Positions 1 to 11,507 of a stretch of 22,622 nt of DNA are shown piece by piece. This stretch comes from Paulinella micropora (Eukaryota > Cercozoa > Imbricatea > Euglyphida). The stretch spans positions 256,215 through 278,836 of the forward strand of contig BJOX01000028.1 of NCBI GenBank assembly GCA_009731375.1, in the 5' to 3' direction. The stretch's first letter is position 1; the number at the start of each line of letters is the position of its first letter. Below the pieces are notes generated by a model, which was not told where the DNA came from, ran no database searches, and worked only from the letters and a program-made list of their open reading frames with translations. The translations under genes and the position numbers were made by a program.

Positions 1-970
1 CCTACCTACCTACCTACCTACCTACCTACCTACCTACCTACCTGCCTACCTACCTACGCACTCTTGTACATGCTACCTACCTACTTACCTACCTACCTAC
101 CTACCTACCTACCTACCTACCTACCTACCTACCTACCTACCTACCCCTACCTACCTACCTACCTACCTTTCTATCTACCTACCTACCTACCTACCTTCCC
201 ACCTACCTACGCACCTATTAGGCCTCGGATGCTCCCCCTGCGCTGTCTGTTGACGAGCAGCTTCCCCACGAGGCACTCTTGTATACCTACCTACCTATCT
301 ACCTATCCACCTACCTACCTACCTATCTACCTACCTACCTACCTACCTACCTCCCTACCTACCTACCTACCTACCTAGGCACCTATTAGGCCTCGGATGC
401 TCCCCCTGCGCTCTCTGTTGACGAGCAGCTTCACCACGAGGCACTCTTGTATATGCTACCTAGCTACCTACCTATCTACCTACCTACCTACCTTTCTATC
501 TACCTACCTACTTACCCAACCTATTAGGCCTCGGATGCTCCCCCTGCGCTCTCTGCTGACGAGCAGCTTCACCACGAGGCACTTTTGTACATGCTATCTA
601 CTTACCTATCTACCTACCTACCTACCTACCTACCTACCTACCTACCTACCTACCTACCTACGTACCTATTAGGCCTCGGATGCTCCCCCTGCGCTGTCCG
701 CTGACGAGCAGCTTCACCACGAGGCATTCTTGTACCTGCTACCTACCTATCTACCTATCTACCTACCTACCTACCTACCTACCTACCTACCTACCTACGC
801 ACCTATTAGGCCTCTGATGCTCCCCCTGCTCTCTGTTTACGAGCAACTTCACCACAAGGCTCTCTTGTACATGCTACCTACCTACATACCTATCTACCTA
901 TCTACCTACCTACTTACCTACCTTTCTGTCTACCTACCTACCTACCTACCTACCTACCTACGCACCTATT
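1..970 (+). repeat. CCTA tetranucleotide array with interspersed copies of the exon 1 acceptor edge
   Basis: The background is (CCTA)n with some TCTA variants. Embedded in it are five near-complete copies (about 211-284, 379-457, 519-595, 663-740, 799-875) and one truncated copy (58-74) of a 75-bp block. Each full copy carries the acceptor CCTATTAG followed by the first part of exon 1, up to about ACATGCT, where it breaks back into CCTA repeat. The last occurrence, at 963-1075, continues past that point and is the functional exon. I read this as the upstream intron of the deubiquitinase gene, enlarged by repeated tandem duplication of array plus exon edge. Confidence 0.85.
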
Positions 971-972
971 AG

Positions 973-1075
973 GCCTCGGATGCTCCCCCTGCGCTCTCTG
1001 TTGACGAGCAGCTTCACCACGAGGCACTATTGTACATGCTTAACGTACCATTCATGAACAAGCTTTTTCAGCTGG
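973..1075 (+). CDS. Exon 1 in the window of a giant USP-type deubiquitinase (internal exon)
   Basis: This 103-bp exon follows CCTATTAG and ends at CTGG|GTAAGC, the best donor in the window. It enters in phase 0 and encodes 34 residues plus one base, starting [20 protein letters not shown] and ending NVPFMNKLFQL. The composition is that of an amphipathic helical protein, as expected for the armadillo/HEAT-like region before the catalytic domain of large USPs. That regional assignment is inferred from the downstream catalytic exons, not from a recognised motif here. Six partial copies of its 5' half lie upstream, and only this one reaches a donor. The remaining base joins exon 2 (G+CC, Ala). 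The gene's true start lies outside the window. Confidence 0.82.
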
Positions 1076-1270
1076 GTAAGCTAGCTAGCTAGCTAGCTAG
1101 CTAGATAGATAGATAGATAGATAGACTCTGTCCCATGCGCCTCCCTTTTGACCAAAGCACCCGTGTATGTACCTACATGCATACATTATGTATAGATGCT
1201 CCTATCTATCTATCTACCTGTCTATCTATCTATCTATCTGTCTATCTATGTATCTATCTATCTATCTATG

Positions 1271-1301
<31 letters not shown>

Positions 1302-1438
1302 TAGGGGATGGTGTGGGTGTGCTGGGCCCGTGGGGTGCCTTATGTGTGCCTAGCCATACGACTATAAGTCACATGCCGAAATAGCGACGGGAAGCACAAT
1401 CCTGTTCCCTCAGGGTGCCCTTTCTCGCTTGTTGAGCC
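1076..1438 (+). repeat. Intron 1, first part: CTAG, TAGA and TCTA arrays plus unassigned sequence
   Basis: The array (CTAG)n starts directly at the donor, turns into (TAGA)n to about 1124, and is followed by 70 bp of unique sequence and a (TCTA)n array at 1200-1300. From 1303 to 1438 there is non-repetitive GC-richer sequence with no convincing exon. It may be the 5' part of the dispersed element that starts at 1439. Confidence 0.7.
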
Positions 1439-1730
1439 CGGAATAAAACCCACAGTGCTCTGTCGGTTTATACTAGACTGTCGAACAGTCTCGAAACTCC
1501 ATCTGCTTACTGGGTCCTCTGTAATGGAGGTGGGAGCTCGTTCTGCAAGGGGCGCTTATGGAACGAGCCCTGGCCCCGCCTGGTACTAGGGAGCTTTGGT
1601 ATCGCCTGTATCAGTCCCTTCCGTGCAAACATCACGGCTTAGCTGGGCATCGGGTTAATACTTTACCCACAGACTTCCTTGGTTGACGAAATCAGAAGCT
1701 CCTTTTTTCTGACATTAGTCGATATCTCAT
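1439..1730 (+). mobile_element. Dispersed element family 1, copy 1 (TCTA tail)
   Basis: These 292 bases recur at 18140-18431 with no indels and three mismatches that I could find by eye (near 1580, 1594 and 1658). Both copies end at GATATCTCATC and run straight into (TATC)n. A shared 3' end, a simple-repeat tail and different upstream sequence fit a retroposed element (a SINE, or the 3' end of a LINE), with the second copy perhaps 5'-truncated. A frame of about 67 residues is open across the element (ending RANITA, then stop), but it resembles nothing I recognise. The class is uncertain, since a segmental copy would look similar. Confidence 0.7.
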
Positions 1731-1785
1731 CTATCTATCTATCTATCTATCTTTCTATCTATCTATCTATCTTTCTATCTATCTT

Positions 1786-1833
<48 letters not shown>

Positions 1834-1834
1834 G
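1731..1834 (+). repeat. TCTA array, tail of dispersed element 1
   Basis: This is (TCTA)n with a few CTTT variants, directly continuous with the 3' end of the element. The other copy of the element has the same kind of tail. Confidence 0.85.
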
Positions 1835-1867
1835 TTCAATACATACATGTACACAAAGATACTTTCT

Positions 1868-2007
1868 CGTTCACCGCCTCATAATGTGTTTAGCTGACCG
1901 AGAAAACCACATATCTTCGGCTCGCCAAATTTCCACGTGTTTTACGGGCTCGCCGGCCCGGCCCGACTCGCCCGTAAAACACGTGGAAATTTCGGCTAGC
2001 CGCAGAA
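1868..2007 (+). mobile_element. Foldback (MITE-like) element A, copy 1
   Basis: A long hairpin has arms CCAAATTTCCACGTGTTTTA (from 1925) and its complement ending near 1995, around a GC-rich loop of CGGCCCGG type. The flank at 1868-1920 aligns with the TCACCTCCACAAAATGTGG...ACCGATAAAAC module found in the other copies at 18692, 19546 and 20884. No coding capacity is seen. This fits a non-autonomous foldback DNA transposon. The terminal bases and target-site duplication are not resolved. Confidence 0.75.
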
Positions 2008-2029
2008 TATAATATGCATACACTGTGTA

Positions 2030-2294
2030 ATGTATGTAATGTATGTATGTATGTATGTATGTATGTATGTATGTATGTATGTATGTATGTTTTGTATGTA
2101 TGTATGTATGTATGTATGTATGTTTGTATGTATGTATGTATGTATGTTTTGTATGTATGTATGTATGTATGCATGTATGTATGTATGTATGTATGTATGT
2201 TTCATACACTATGCAGCCTGTTTGACCGCGCACCTGCTCAGTGTATGAAACATATACATACATACATACATACAAAACATACATACATACATAG
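2030..2294 (+). repeat. ATGT/ACAT array with one exon 2 acceptor-edge copy inside a palindrome
   Basis: (ATGT)n runs from 2030 to 2200 and (ACAT)n from 2252 to 2293. Between them lies one partial copy of exon 2's 5' edge (2217-2240, after ATGCAG), flanked by the inverted pair GTTTCATACACT (2199-2210) and AGTGTATGAAAC (2240-2251). The two arrays are complementary and could pair in RNA. The acceptor of exon 2 (ACATAG) is formed by the end of the ACAT array. Confidence 0.8.
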
Positions 2295-2335
2295 CCTGCT
2301 TGACCGCGCACCGCTCGGGGGCCGAGGAAGATCAG
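2295..2335 (+). CDS. Exon 2, deubiquitinase gene (41-bp small exon)
   Basis: The exon follows ACATACATAG and ends at GATCAG|GTCACT. It enters in phase 1 and leaves in phase 0. The G of exon 1 plus CC gives Ala, and 13 codons follow, encoding [13 protein letters not shown]. Support comes from the phase match on both sides and from edge copies: one acceptor-edge copy upstream (2217) and two donor-edge copies downstream (2577, 2876), the pattern seen at other real exons here. The alternative frame [12 protein letters not shown] is open too, but breaks the phase with exons 1 and 3. It is among the least certain of the fifteen because it is short. Confidence 0.62.
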
Positions 2336-2358
2336 GTCACTACGTAGATAAGATACAT

Positions 2359-2425
<67 letters not shown>

Positions 2426-2489
2426 GTAGGTAGGTAGGTAGGTAGGTAGGTAGGTAGGTAGGTAGATAGATAGATAGATAGATAGATAT

Positions 2490-2565
<76 letters not shown>

Positions 2566-2628
2566 GTAGATAGATAGCACCGCTCGGGGGCAGAGGAAGA
2601 TCAGGTCACTACGTAGATATCAGATAAT

Positions 2629-2710
<82 letters not shown>

Positions 2711-2785
2711 TGATAGATTGATAGATAGATAGGTAGGTAGGTAGGTAGGTGGGTAGATGGATAGATAGATAGATAGATAGGTAGG

Positions 2786-2870
<85 letters not shown>

Positions 2871-2945
2871 GGATAGCCCGATCGGGGGCCGAAGAAGATC
2901 AGGTCCCTACGTAGATAACAAATAGATAGATAGATAGATAGATAT

Positions 2946-3025
<80 letters not shown>

Positions 3026-3114
3026 GTAGATAGATAGGTAGGTAGGTAGGTAGATAGGTAGATATATAGATAATAGATAGGTAGGTAGGTAGGTAGGTAG
3101 GTAGGTAGATAGGT

Positions 3115-3185
<71 letters not shown>

Positions 3186-3190
3186 GTAGG

Positions 3191-3254
<64 letters not shown>

Positions 3255-3353
3255 CAGATAGATAGATAGATAGATAGATAGGTAGGTAGGTAGATAGGTA
3301 GGTAGATGGATAGACAGATATATGTATATGTATATGTATATATATATGTATAT

Positions 3354-3452
<99 letters not shown>
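2336..3452 (+). repeat. TAGA array with two exon 2 donor-edge copies
   Basis: (TAGA)n and (TAGG)n start within 20 bases of the exon 2 donor and run to the assembly gap. Two partial copies of exon 2's 3' end sit inside, at 2577-2604 and 2876-2902. Both keep the donor region (AAGATCAGGTC then CTACGTAGATA). A short ATATGT-rich patch lies at 3310-3355. No exon is seen. Confidence 0.85.
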
Positions 3453-4209
3453 NNNNNNNNNNNNNNNNNNNNNNNNNNNNNNNNNNNNNNNNNNNNNNNN
3501 NNNNNNNNNNNNNNNNNNNNNNNNNNNNNNNNNNNNNNNNNNNNNNNNNNNNNNNNNNNNNNNNNNNNNNNNNNNNNNNNNNNNNNNNNNNNNNNNNNNN
3601 NNNNNNNNNNNNNNNNNNNNNNNNNNNNNNNNNNNNNNNNNNNNNNNNNNNNNNNNNNNNNNNNNNNNNNNNNNNNNNNNNNNNNNNNNNNNNNNNNNNN
3701 NNNNNNNNNNNNNNNNNNNNNNNNNNNNNNNNNNNNNNNNNNNNNNNNNNNNNNNNNNNNNNNNNNNNNNNNNNNNNNNNNNNNNNNNNNNNNNNNNNNN
3801 NNNNNNNNNNNNNNNNNNNNNNNNNNNNNNNNNNNNNNNNNNNNNNNNNNNNNNNNNNNNNNNNNNNNNNNNNNNNNNNNNNNNNNNNNNNNNNNNNNNN
3901 NNNNNNNNNNNNNNNNNNNNNNNNNNNNNNNNNNNNNNNNNNNNNNNNNNNNNNNNNNNNNNNNNNNNNNNNNNNNNNNNNNNNNNNNNNNNNNNNNNNN
4001 NNNNNNNNNNNNNNNNNNNNNNNNNNNNNNNNNNNNNNNNNNNNNNNNNNNNNNNNNNNNNNNNNNNNNNNNNNNNNNNNNNNNNNNNNNNNNNNNNNNN
4101 NNNNNNNNNNNNNNNNNNNNNNNNNNNNNNNNNNNNNNNNNNNNNNNNNNNNNNNNNNNNNNNNNNNNNNNNNNNNNNNNNNNNNNNNNNNNNNNNNNNN
4201 NNNNNNNNN
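3453..4209. other. Assembly gap (757 N)
   Basis: The gap is entered from a TAGA array and left in unrelated sequence, so the repeat was probably too long to assemble. An exon could be hidden here. If so, it must be phase 0 to 0 in total to keep the exon 2 to exon 3 join. Confidence 0.95.
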
Positions 4210-4367
4210 CACAGGCTCTGGAAGGATTGGTAAGGAATCATCAAGGGCTTTCTAAGGGGCATAGCGCAGGCTTTGGAAGCATTTGAAAGCAATCATCAAA
4301 GGCATTGGAAAGCTTTTTGGTAGGTCATAATACAGTTTTTGAAAGCAAGAGCTGGCGGGGACGGACT
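4210..4367. repeat. Degenerate direct repeats of about 60 bp
   Basis: Three imperfect units begin near CAGGCTCTGGAAG (4212), CAGGCTTTGGAAG (4268) and CAGTTTTTGAAAG (4332), and share AATCATCAA. Part of the last unit (GCAAGAGCTGGCGGGGAC) recurs, diverged, at about 4917-4949. On the minus strand the units translate to similar SFQSL-like peptides, but no gene is recognised. The family is unknown. Confidence 0.55.
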
Positions 4368-4374
4368 GATTGAT

Positions 4375-4430
<56 letters not shown>

Positions 4431-4464
4431 CAGACGGATAGACAGATAGATAGATAGATGGATG

Positions 4465-4503
<39 letters not shown>

Positions 4504-4764
4504 GGACGGAGTCATTGGTTAAGTTATTGGTTGAGGTATTGATTGAGGTATTGATTGATTGATGTATGGATGGATAGATGAATGGTGAACGGTCCGCACG
4601 GCAATAACGGCTTTGTATGTATGTATGTGTGTACGTGTATGTATGAATGTACCCGGGGATCAAGGTGTGAAGTGCCACCGGCGGCACCAGAATGCAGCTC
4701 CTATGTGCATGCAATTCATACACACACACACGCACACGTTACCCATGAATATTACAAGGACGAA

Positions 4765-4767
<3 letters not shown>
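4368..4767 (+). repeat. Intron 2: GATA array and unassigned sequence
   Basis: (TAGA)n and (GATT)n variants run to about 4580. From there to 4767 is mixed sequence with short ATGT and CACA runs. I tested short open stretches such as NGPHGNNGF before GTATGT (4582-4618), but found no in-frame acceptor, so no exon is called. Confidence 0.55.
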
Positions 4768-4795
<28 letters not shown>

Positions 4796-4828
4796 TGCTT
4801 GAGAGAGAGAGAGAGAGAGAGAGAGAAA
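4768..4828 (+). repeat. GA dinucleotide array
   Basis: Two (GA)n blocks are separated by GTGCTTG. A similar (GA)n array accompanies the exon 15 copies at 22312-22348 and 22463-22503. Confidence 0.9.
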
Positions 4829-4867
4829 AAAGAGAACCACTCTATCACGGTGGTAGAGGCCAAACAT

Positions 4868-4951
4868 AAAAGTTTTATCTCTAAAACGCTTTGGAAAGAG
4901 TCTATTAATTTCCTTAAGCAATGAGAAGCAGGAACCCACTGGGAACACCCC

Positions 4952-4952
<1 letters not shown>
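4868..4952. repeat. Diverged member of the 4210-4367 repeat family
   Basis: AACGCTTTGGAAAGAG and GCAATGAGAAGCAGGAACCC align loosely with the units at 4268-4367. No gene is seen. Confidence 0.4.

Positions 4953-4953
<1 letters not shown>

Positions 4954-5008
<55 letters not shown>
4954..5008 (+). repeat. Homopolymer C run of about 55 bases
   Basis: This is an uninterrupted C tract ending CTCCCC. Its length is unlikely to be exact, because homopolymers of this size are poorly resolved by sequencing. Confidence 0.9.
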
Positions 5009-5011
<3 letters not shown>

Positions 5012-5051
5012 CCGATTTTTTTTGTGTATACGTATACATGTATGCACTTAG

Positions 5052-5100
5052 GTGAAGAATAAAGGTGGAACAGGAGAGTACCCCCCGCGCGACGACGAAG
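5052..5100 (+). CDS. Exon 3, deubiquitinase gene (49 bp)
   Basis: The exon follows ATGCACTTAG and ends at GACGAAG|GTTCTT. It enters in phase 0 and leaves in phase 1, encoding VKNKGGTGEYPPRDDE plus one base. The peptide is polar and rich in Gly, Pro and charged residues, so probably a loop between helical segments. Phase agrees with exon 2 (out 0) and exon 4 (in 1; G+GC gives Gly). The donor GTTCTT is weak, and (TCTA)n begins within a few bases of it. No edge copies of this exon were found. Protein or transcript evidence would be needed to confirm so short an exon. Confidence 0.72.
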
Positions 5101-5106
5101 GTTCTT

Positions 5107-5171
<65 letters not shown>

Positions 5172-5266
5172 ATATTTATCTATCTATCTATCTATCTATC
5201 TACCTACCTATCTATCTATCTATTTTTCTATCTATCTCTATATTTCTATATTTCTATATTTATATG

Positions 5267-5356
<90 letters not shown>

Positions 5357-5401
5357 GGGGCTACAGGTGTCGTACAGAAGTGTATGCGACATCTATCAAT
5401 A

Positions 5402-5465
<64 letters not shown>

Positions 5466-5506
5466 CTTCTATCTATCTTCTTTCTATCTATATATCTATC
5501 TATCTG

Positions 5507-5574
<68 letters not shown>

Positions 5575-5617
5575 GGGGCTACAGGTGTCGTACAGAAGTG
5601 TATGCGACATCTATATA

Positions 5618-5684
<67 letters not shown>
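5101..5684 (+). repeat. TCTA array with two exon 4 acceptor-edge copies
   Basis: (TCTA)n runs almost from the exon 3 donor. Two partial copies of exon 4's 5' edge occur after CTATCTAG, at 5358-5391 and 5576-5610. Each carries GGGCTACAGGTGTCGTACAG and reaches GCGACA before returning to TCTA repeat. Confidence 0.88.
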
Positions 5685-5685
<1 letters not shown>

Positions 5686-6153
5686 CCTGGAGACGGTGTC
5701 TGCCACTGGCAACTCAGCCTGGGGTTCAGATCTAACTATCTCCTACAATGACGATTTTGTGTCCGCCGTTAATCGCGCGCAGCGCAAGGGCTAAACAGGC
5801 AACCAACTCCTGACCATGGCTGATGAAGTCGTCGGGGCGTGATGCAAAGGGTTGATGAAGTCGGGGTTGTAGAAAGGTAACTCACAACGAGCGTGAACTC
5901 CTGAAACCTCGACTTGCTCATGGCATCATCTCCTTAGGGCACGCGCTCCTGGGGAGTGTTCTAGTGTTGTCCCGTATAGTTCAAAAGGGCTCGGCTACCT
6001 TTCGGCTTGAACTGGGCACAGACACCAACCACAGCGAGACAGTGGTTGGTGTGCAGCTTGGCCGGTGCTGAAAGTTCTTGTCCGGGGGTAGTATAGGAGG
6101 CCATGGCTTTTCAAGCTAAGCCACGCCCATAGATTAAACATAAACATTAAACA

Positions 6154-6155
<2 letters not shown>
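5685..6155 (+). mobile_element. Element family 2, first tandem copy (about 460 bp)
   Basis: The block from CCCTGGAGACGG to CCATAGATTAAACAT is repeated at 6237-6690, nearly identically. I saw three small indels (3, 1 and 12 bases). It contains two adjacent hairpins near 5975-6057: AGTTCAA with TTGAACT, and CACCAACCAC with GTGGTTGGTG. It is bounded on both sides by (TCTA)n. No open frame is recognised. The class is unknown; it could be a structured SINE-like element or just a duplicated intronic block. Confidence 0.65.

Positions 6156-6236
<81 letters not shown>
6156..6236 (+). repeat. TCTA array between the two family 2 copies
   Basis: This is pure (TCTA)n. It forms the tail of the first copy and the junction of the tandem duplication. 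Confidence 0.9.
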
Positions 6237-6237
<1 letters not shown>

Positions 6238-6690
6238 CCTGGAGACGGTGTCTGCCACTGGCAACTCAGCCTGGGGTTCAGATCTAACTATCTCCTACAA
6301 TGACGATTTTGTGTCCGCCGTTAATCGCGCGCAGCGCAAGGGCTAAACAGGCAACCAACTCCTGACCATGGCTGATGAAGTCGGGGCGTGATGCAAAGGG
6401 TTGATGAAGTCGGGGTTGTAGAAGGTAACTCACAACGAGCGTGAACTCCTGAAACCTCGACTTGCTCATGGCATCATCTCCTTAGGGCACGCGCTCCTGG
6501 GGAGTGTTCTAGTGTTGTCCCGTATAGTTCAAAAGGGCTCGGCTACCTTTCGGCTTGAACTGGGCACAGACACCAACCACAGCGAGACAGTGGTTGGTGT
6601 GCAGCTTGGCCGGTGCTGAAAGTTCTTGTCCGGGGGTAGTATAGGAGGCCATGGCTTTTCAAGCTAAGCCACGCCCATAGATTAAACATA
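6237..6690 (+). mobile_element. Element family 2, second tandem copy
   Basis: This copy is near identical to 5685-6155, including both hairpins. It is again followed by (TCTA)n, which ends at the exon 4 acceptor. The low divergence suggests a recent tandem duplication. Confidence 0.65.
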
Positions 6691-6720
6691 TCTATCTATC
6701 TATCTATCTATCCATCTATA

Positions 6721-6759
<39 letters not shown>

Positions 6760-6763
6760 TTAG

Positions 6764-6827
6764 GCGCTACAGGTGTCGTACAGAAGTGTATGCGACAGCT
6801 AGTCAACCTATGCAAGTTATCTTTCGG
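6764..6827 (+). CDS. Exon 4, deubiquitinase gene (64 bp)
   Basis: The exon follows CTATCTATTTAG and ends at TTTCGG|GTATGT. It enters in phase 1 and leaves in phase 2. After the shared Gly it encodes [20 protein letters not shown], which reads as an amphipathic helix of the kind found in helical-repeat USP scaffolds. Support is strong. Two 5'-edge copies lie upstream (5358, 5576) and two 3'-edge copies downstream (6915, 7017), and only this copy has both an acceptor and a donor. The donor GTATGT is itself the first unit of the following ATGT array. Confidence 0.85.
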
Positions 6828-7114
6828 GTATGTATGTATCTATATATGTATGCATGTATGTATGTATGTATATATGTTATGTATGTATGTATGTATGTAT
6901 GTATGTATGTATGTATGCGACAGCTAGTCAACCTATACATGTTATCTTTCGGGTATGTTTGCATCTATATATGTATGTATGTATGTATGTATGCATGTAT
7001 GTATGTATATATGTATGTATGCGACAGCTAGTCCACCTGTGTATGTTATCTTTCGGGCATGTATCTATATATGCATGCATGCATTTATGTATGTATGTAC
7101 GTATTTATGCATAG
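6828..7114 (+). repeat. Intron 4: ATGT array with two exon 4 donor-edge copies
   Basis: (ATGT)n starts at the donor. Copies of the second half of exon 4 lie at 6915-6952 and 7017-7056. Each begins at TATGCGACAGCTAGT and ends TTTCGGG. The first keeps a GT donor (GTATGT); the second has GCATGT. The array ends at the exon 5 acceptor ATGCATAG. Confidence 0.88.
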
Positions 7115-7172
7115 CGGCGGACAATCCAGCAGCATCTTAAACGTTGCGCTTGAATTCTTTGGACAACGTGAG
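7115..7172 (+). CDS. Exon 5, deubiquitinase gene (58 bp)
   Basis: The exon follows TTATGCATAG. It enters in phase 2 (GG+C, Gly) and encodes GGQSSSILNVALEFFGQRE, ending at CGTGAG|GTCATT in phase 0. I preferred this donor over the better-looking GTGAGG five bases earlier because only phase 0 joins to exon 6 without a stop codon. Donors of the form GTC are used at several other exons here. The sequence suggests a helix. No edge copies were seen. Confidence 0.72.
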
Positions 7173-7301
7173 GTCATTTGAAATACATACATATACCTGC
7201 ACACATACATTCAAAGCACACACACACACACACCAACAAGCGCATACACACATACATATACATTTGTATGTTTATATCGTTATATAAATACATATACACA
7301 G
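7173..7301 (+). other. Intron 5 (129 bp), short and nearly free of arrays
   Basis: This is the shortest intron in the window. It holds only brief CA and ATAC runs and ends at ATACACAG. It may show what an unexpanded intron of this gene looks like. Confidence 0.7.
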
Positions 7302-7361
7302 GTGCTCTGGCGGTGGATTGAGACACTGATTCTGGCCTCCCCTAACCACCGCAACAACCGA
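7302..7361 (+). CDS. Exon 6, deubiquitinase gene (60 bp)
   Basis: The exon follows ATACACAG and ends at AACCGA|GTAAAA, phase 0 to 0. It encodes the 20 residues [20 protein letters not shown], Trp-rich and helical in character. Six partial copies of its 3' half, each beginning near CTGATT and ending in a GTAAAA donor, lie downstream between 7518 and 8607. Most copies end CGG where the exon has CGA, a synonymous difference. Confidence 0.84.
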
Positions 7362-9130
<1,769 letters not shown>

Positions 9131-9202
<72 letters not shown>

Positions 9203-9218
9203 GTATATAGATAGGTAT

Positions 9219-9282
<64 letters not shown>

Positions 9283-9341
9283 GTAGATAGGTAGATAGAT
9301 AGATAGGTAGGTAGGTAGATAGGTAGATAGGTAGATAGATG

Positions 9342-9409
<68 letters not shown>

Positions 9410-9415
9410 CAGATA
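9131..9415 (+). repeat. GATA array in inverted orientation
   Basis: At about 9127-9130 (CCAG) the (TATC)n array switches to its complement (GATA)n, making a large potential hairpin with the preceding arrays. It holds GGTA variants and no exon copies. Confidence 0.85.
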
Positions 9416-9459
9416 CACACACACCCACACACACACACAGAAATATATATGTACATATA

Positions 9460-9509
<50 letters not shown>

Positions 9510-9660
9510 ACACAGAAATATATATGTACATATATATATATGTATATATACATACATACATACATACATACGTACATACATACATACATACATATACATA
9601 TCTTCACACTACAAAGAAACGGGATGCTGTCGTGATCTATACAGTATATGGGGTTTTATA

Positions 9661-9705
<45 letters not shown>

Positions 9706-9733
9706 TATATACATGTATATATATATATACATG

Positions 9734-9803
<70 letters not shown>

Positions 9804-9889
9804 CCCTTCCATATAGCGGAGTATGACAGTACGGGTACACGTATATATATGTATATATACATGTANNNNNNNNNNATATATATGTATAT

Positions 9890-9922
<33 letters not shown>

Positions 9923-10012
9923 CACTTGATGTATAAAAAACGAAACATGAGACTACAAGCAAAAACCCATAAACATATATATAAGGCAATATACAAATAC
10001 ATATACATATAC

Positions 10013-10048
<36 letters not shown>

Positions 10049-10089
10049 CATGAGACTATAAGCAAAAACCCATAAACGTGTATAAGGTA

Positions 10090-10122
<33 letters not shown>

Positions 10123-10123
10123 C

Positions 10124-10155
<32 letters not shown>

Positions 10156-10194
10156 GTATATACATATTATGATATATATATATATATCTACATG

Positions 10195-10234
<40 letters not shown>

Positions 10235-10465
10235 AATATATATATTTAAGTAAGGCTAATTGTACTCCTTCTCTATTTCGGGTTTTGGATACATACATAC
10301 ATACATACATACATACATGCATACATGCATACATACATACGTATATATATATATATAACATATATATATATAAATTATATATATATATATATTTATGTAT
10401 ATATATATGTATGTATGTATATATTTATATATATAATATATATATATAAATAAATATATATATAT

Positions 10466-10496
<31 letters not shown>

Positions 10497-10542
10497 AACA
10501 AATATATATATATATATATACATGCATATATATATATATGTG

Positions 10543-10577
<35 letters not shown>

Positions 10578-10600
10578 ACATATATATATATATATAATAC
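9416..10600 (+). repeat. AT, CA/GT and ATT arrays with small unique islands
   Basis: This stretch is dominated by (AT)n, (TATATG)n, (GT)n and (TTA)n, with an assembly gap at 9866-9875. Non-repetitive islands at 9601-9650, 9801-9840, 9925-9985 and 10245-10290 are possible microexons (see findings). The islands at 9930-9985 and 10047-10095 are duplicates of each other (AGCAAAAACCCATAAAC). No confident exon is called. Confidence 0.75.

Positions 10601-11507
<907 letters not shown>

Noticed and set aside
1-970. Telomere-like CCTA repeat
   Set aside because: Known telomere units of this type have more C or A (CCCTAA, CCCTAAA). This is a tetramer array inside a gene, with exon fragments.
1125-1162. 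38-bp phase 1 to 0 candidate exon (SVPCASLLTKAP) after TAGATAG
   Set aside because: It competes with exon 2 for the same phase. Exon 2 has edge copies on both sides and gives a more natural join. Including both would break the frame.
1871-2373. Open frames of IHTY, MYVC and LSIY type here and throughout the window
   Set aside because: They are translations of tetranucleotide repeats, open on both strands, with no non-repeat protein sequence.
4582-4618. Possible exon NGPHGNNGF before GTATGT
   Set aside because: There is an in-frame TGA directly before the ATG and no acceptor that would give this frame.
6284-6469. 61-codon minus-strand open frame in element family 2
   Set aside because: It is short, has no recognised motif, and its counterpart in the other copy is disrupted by small indels.
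7115-7167. Stronger-looking donor GTGAGG for exon 5
   Set aside because: Its phase 1 end gives a stop codon on joining exon 6, whereas the GTCATT end keeps the frame.
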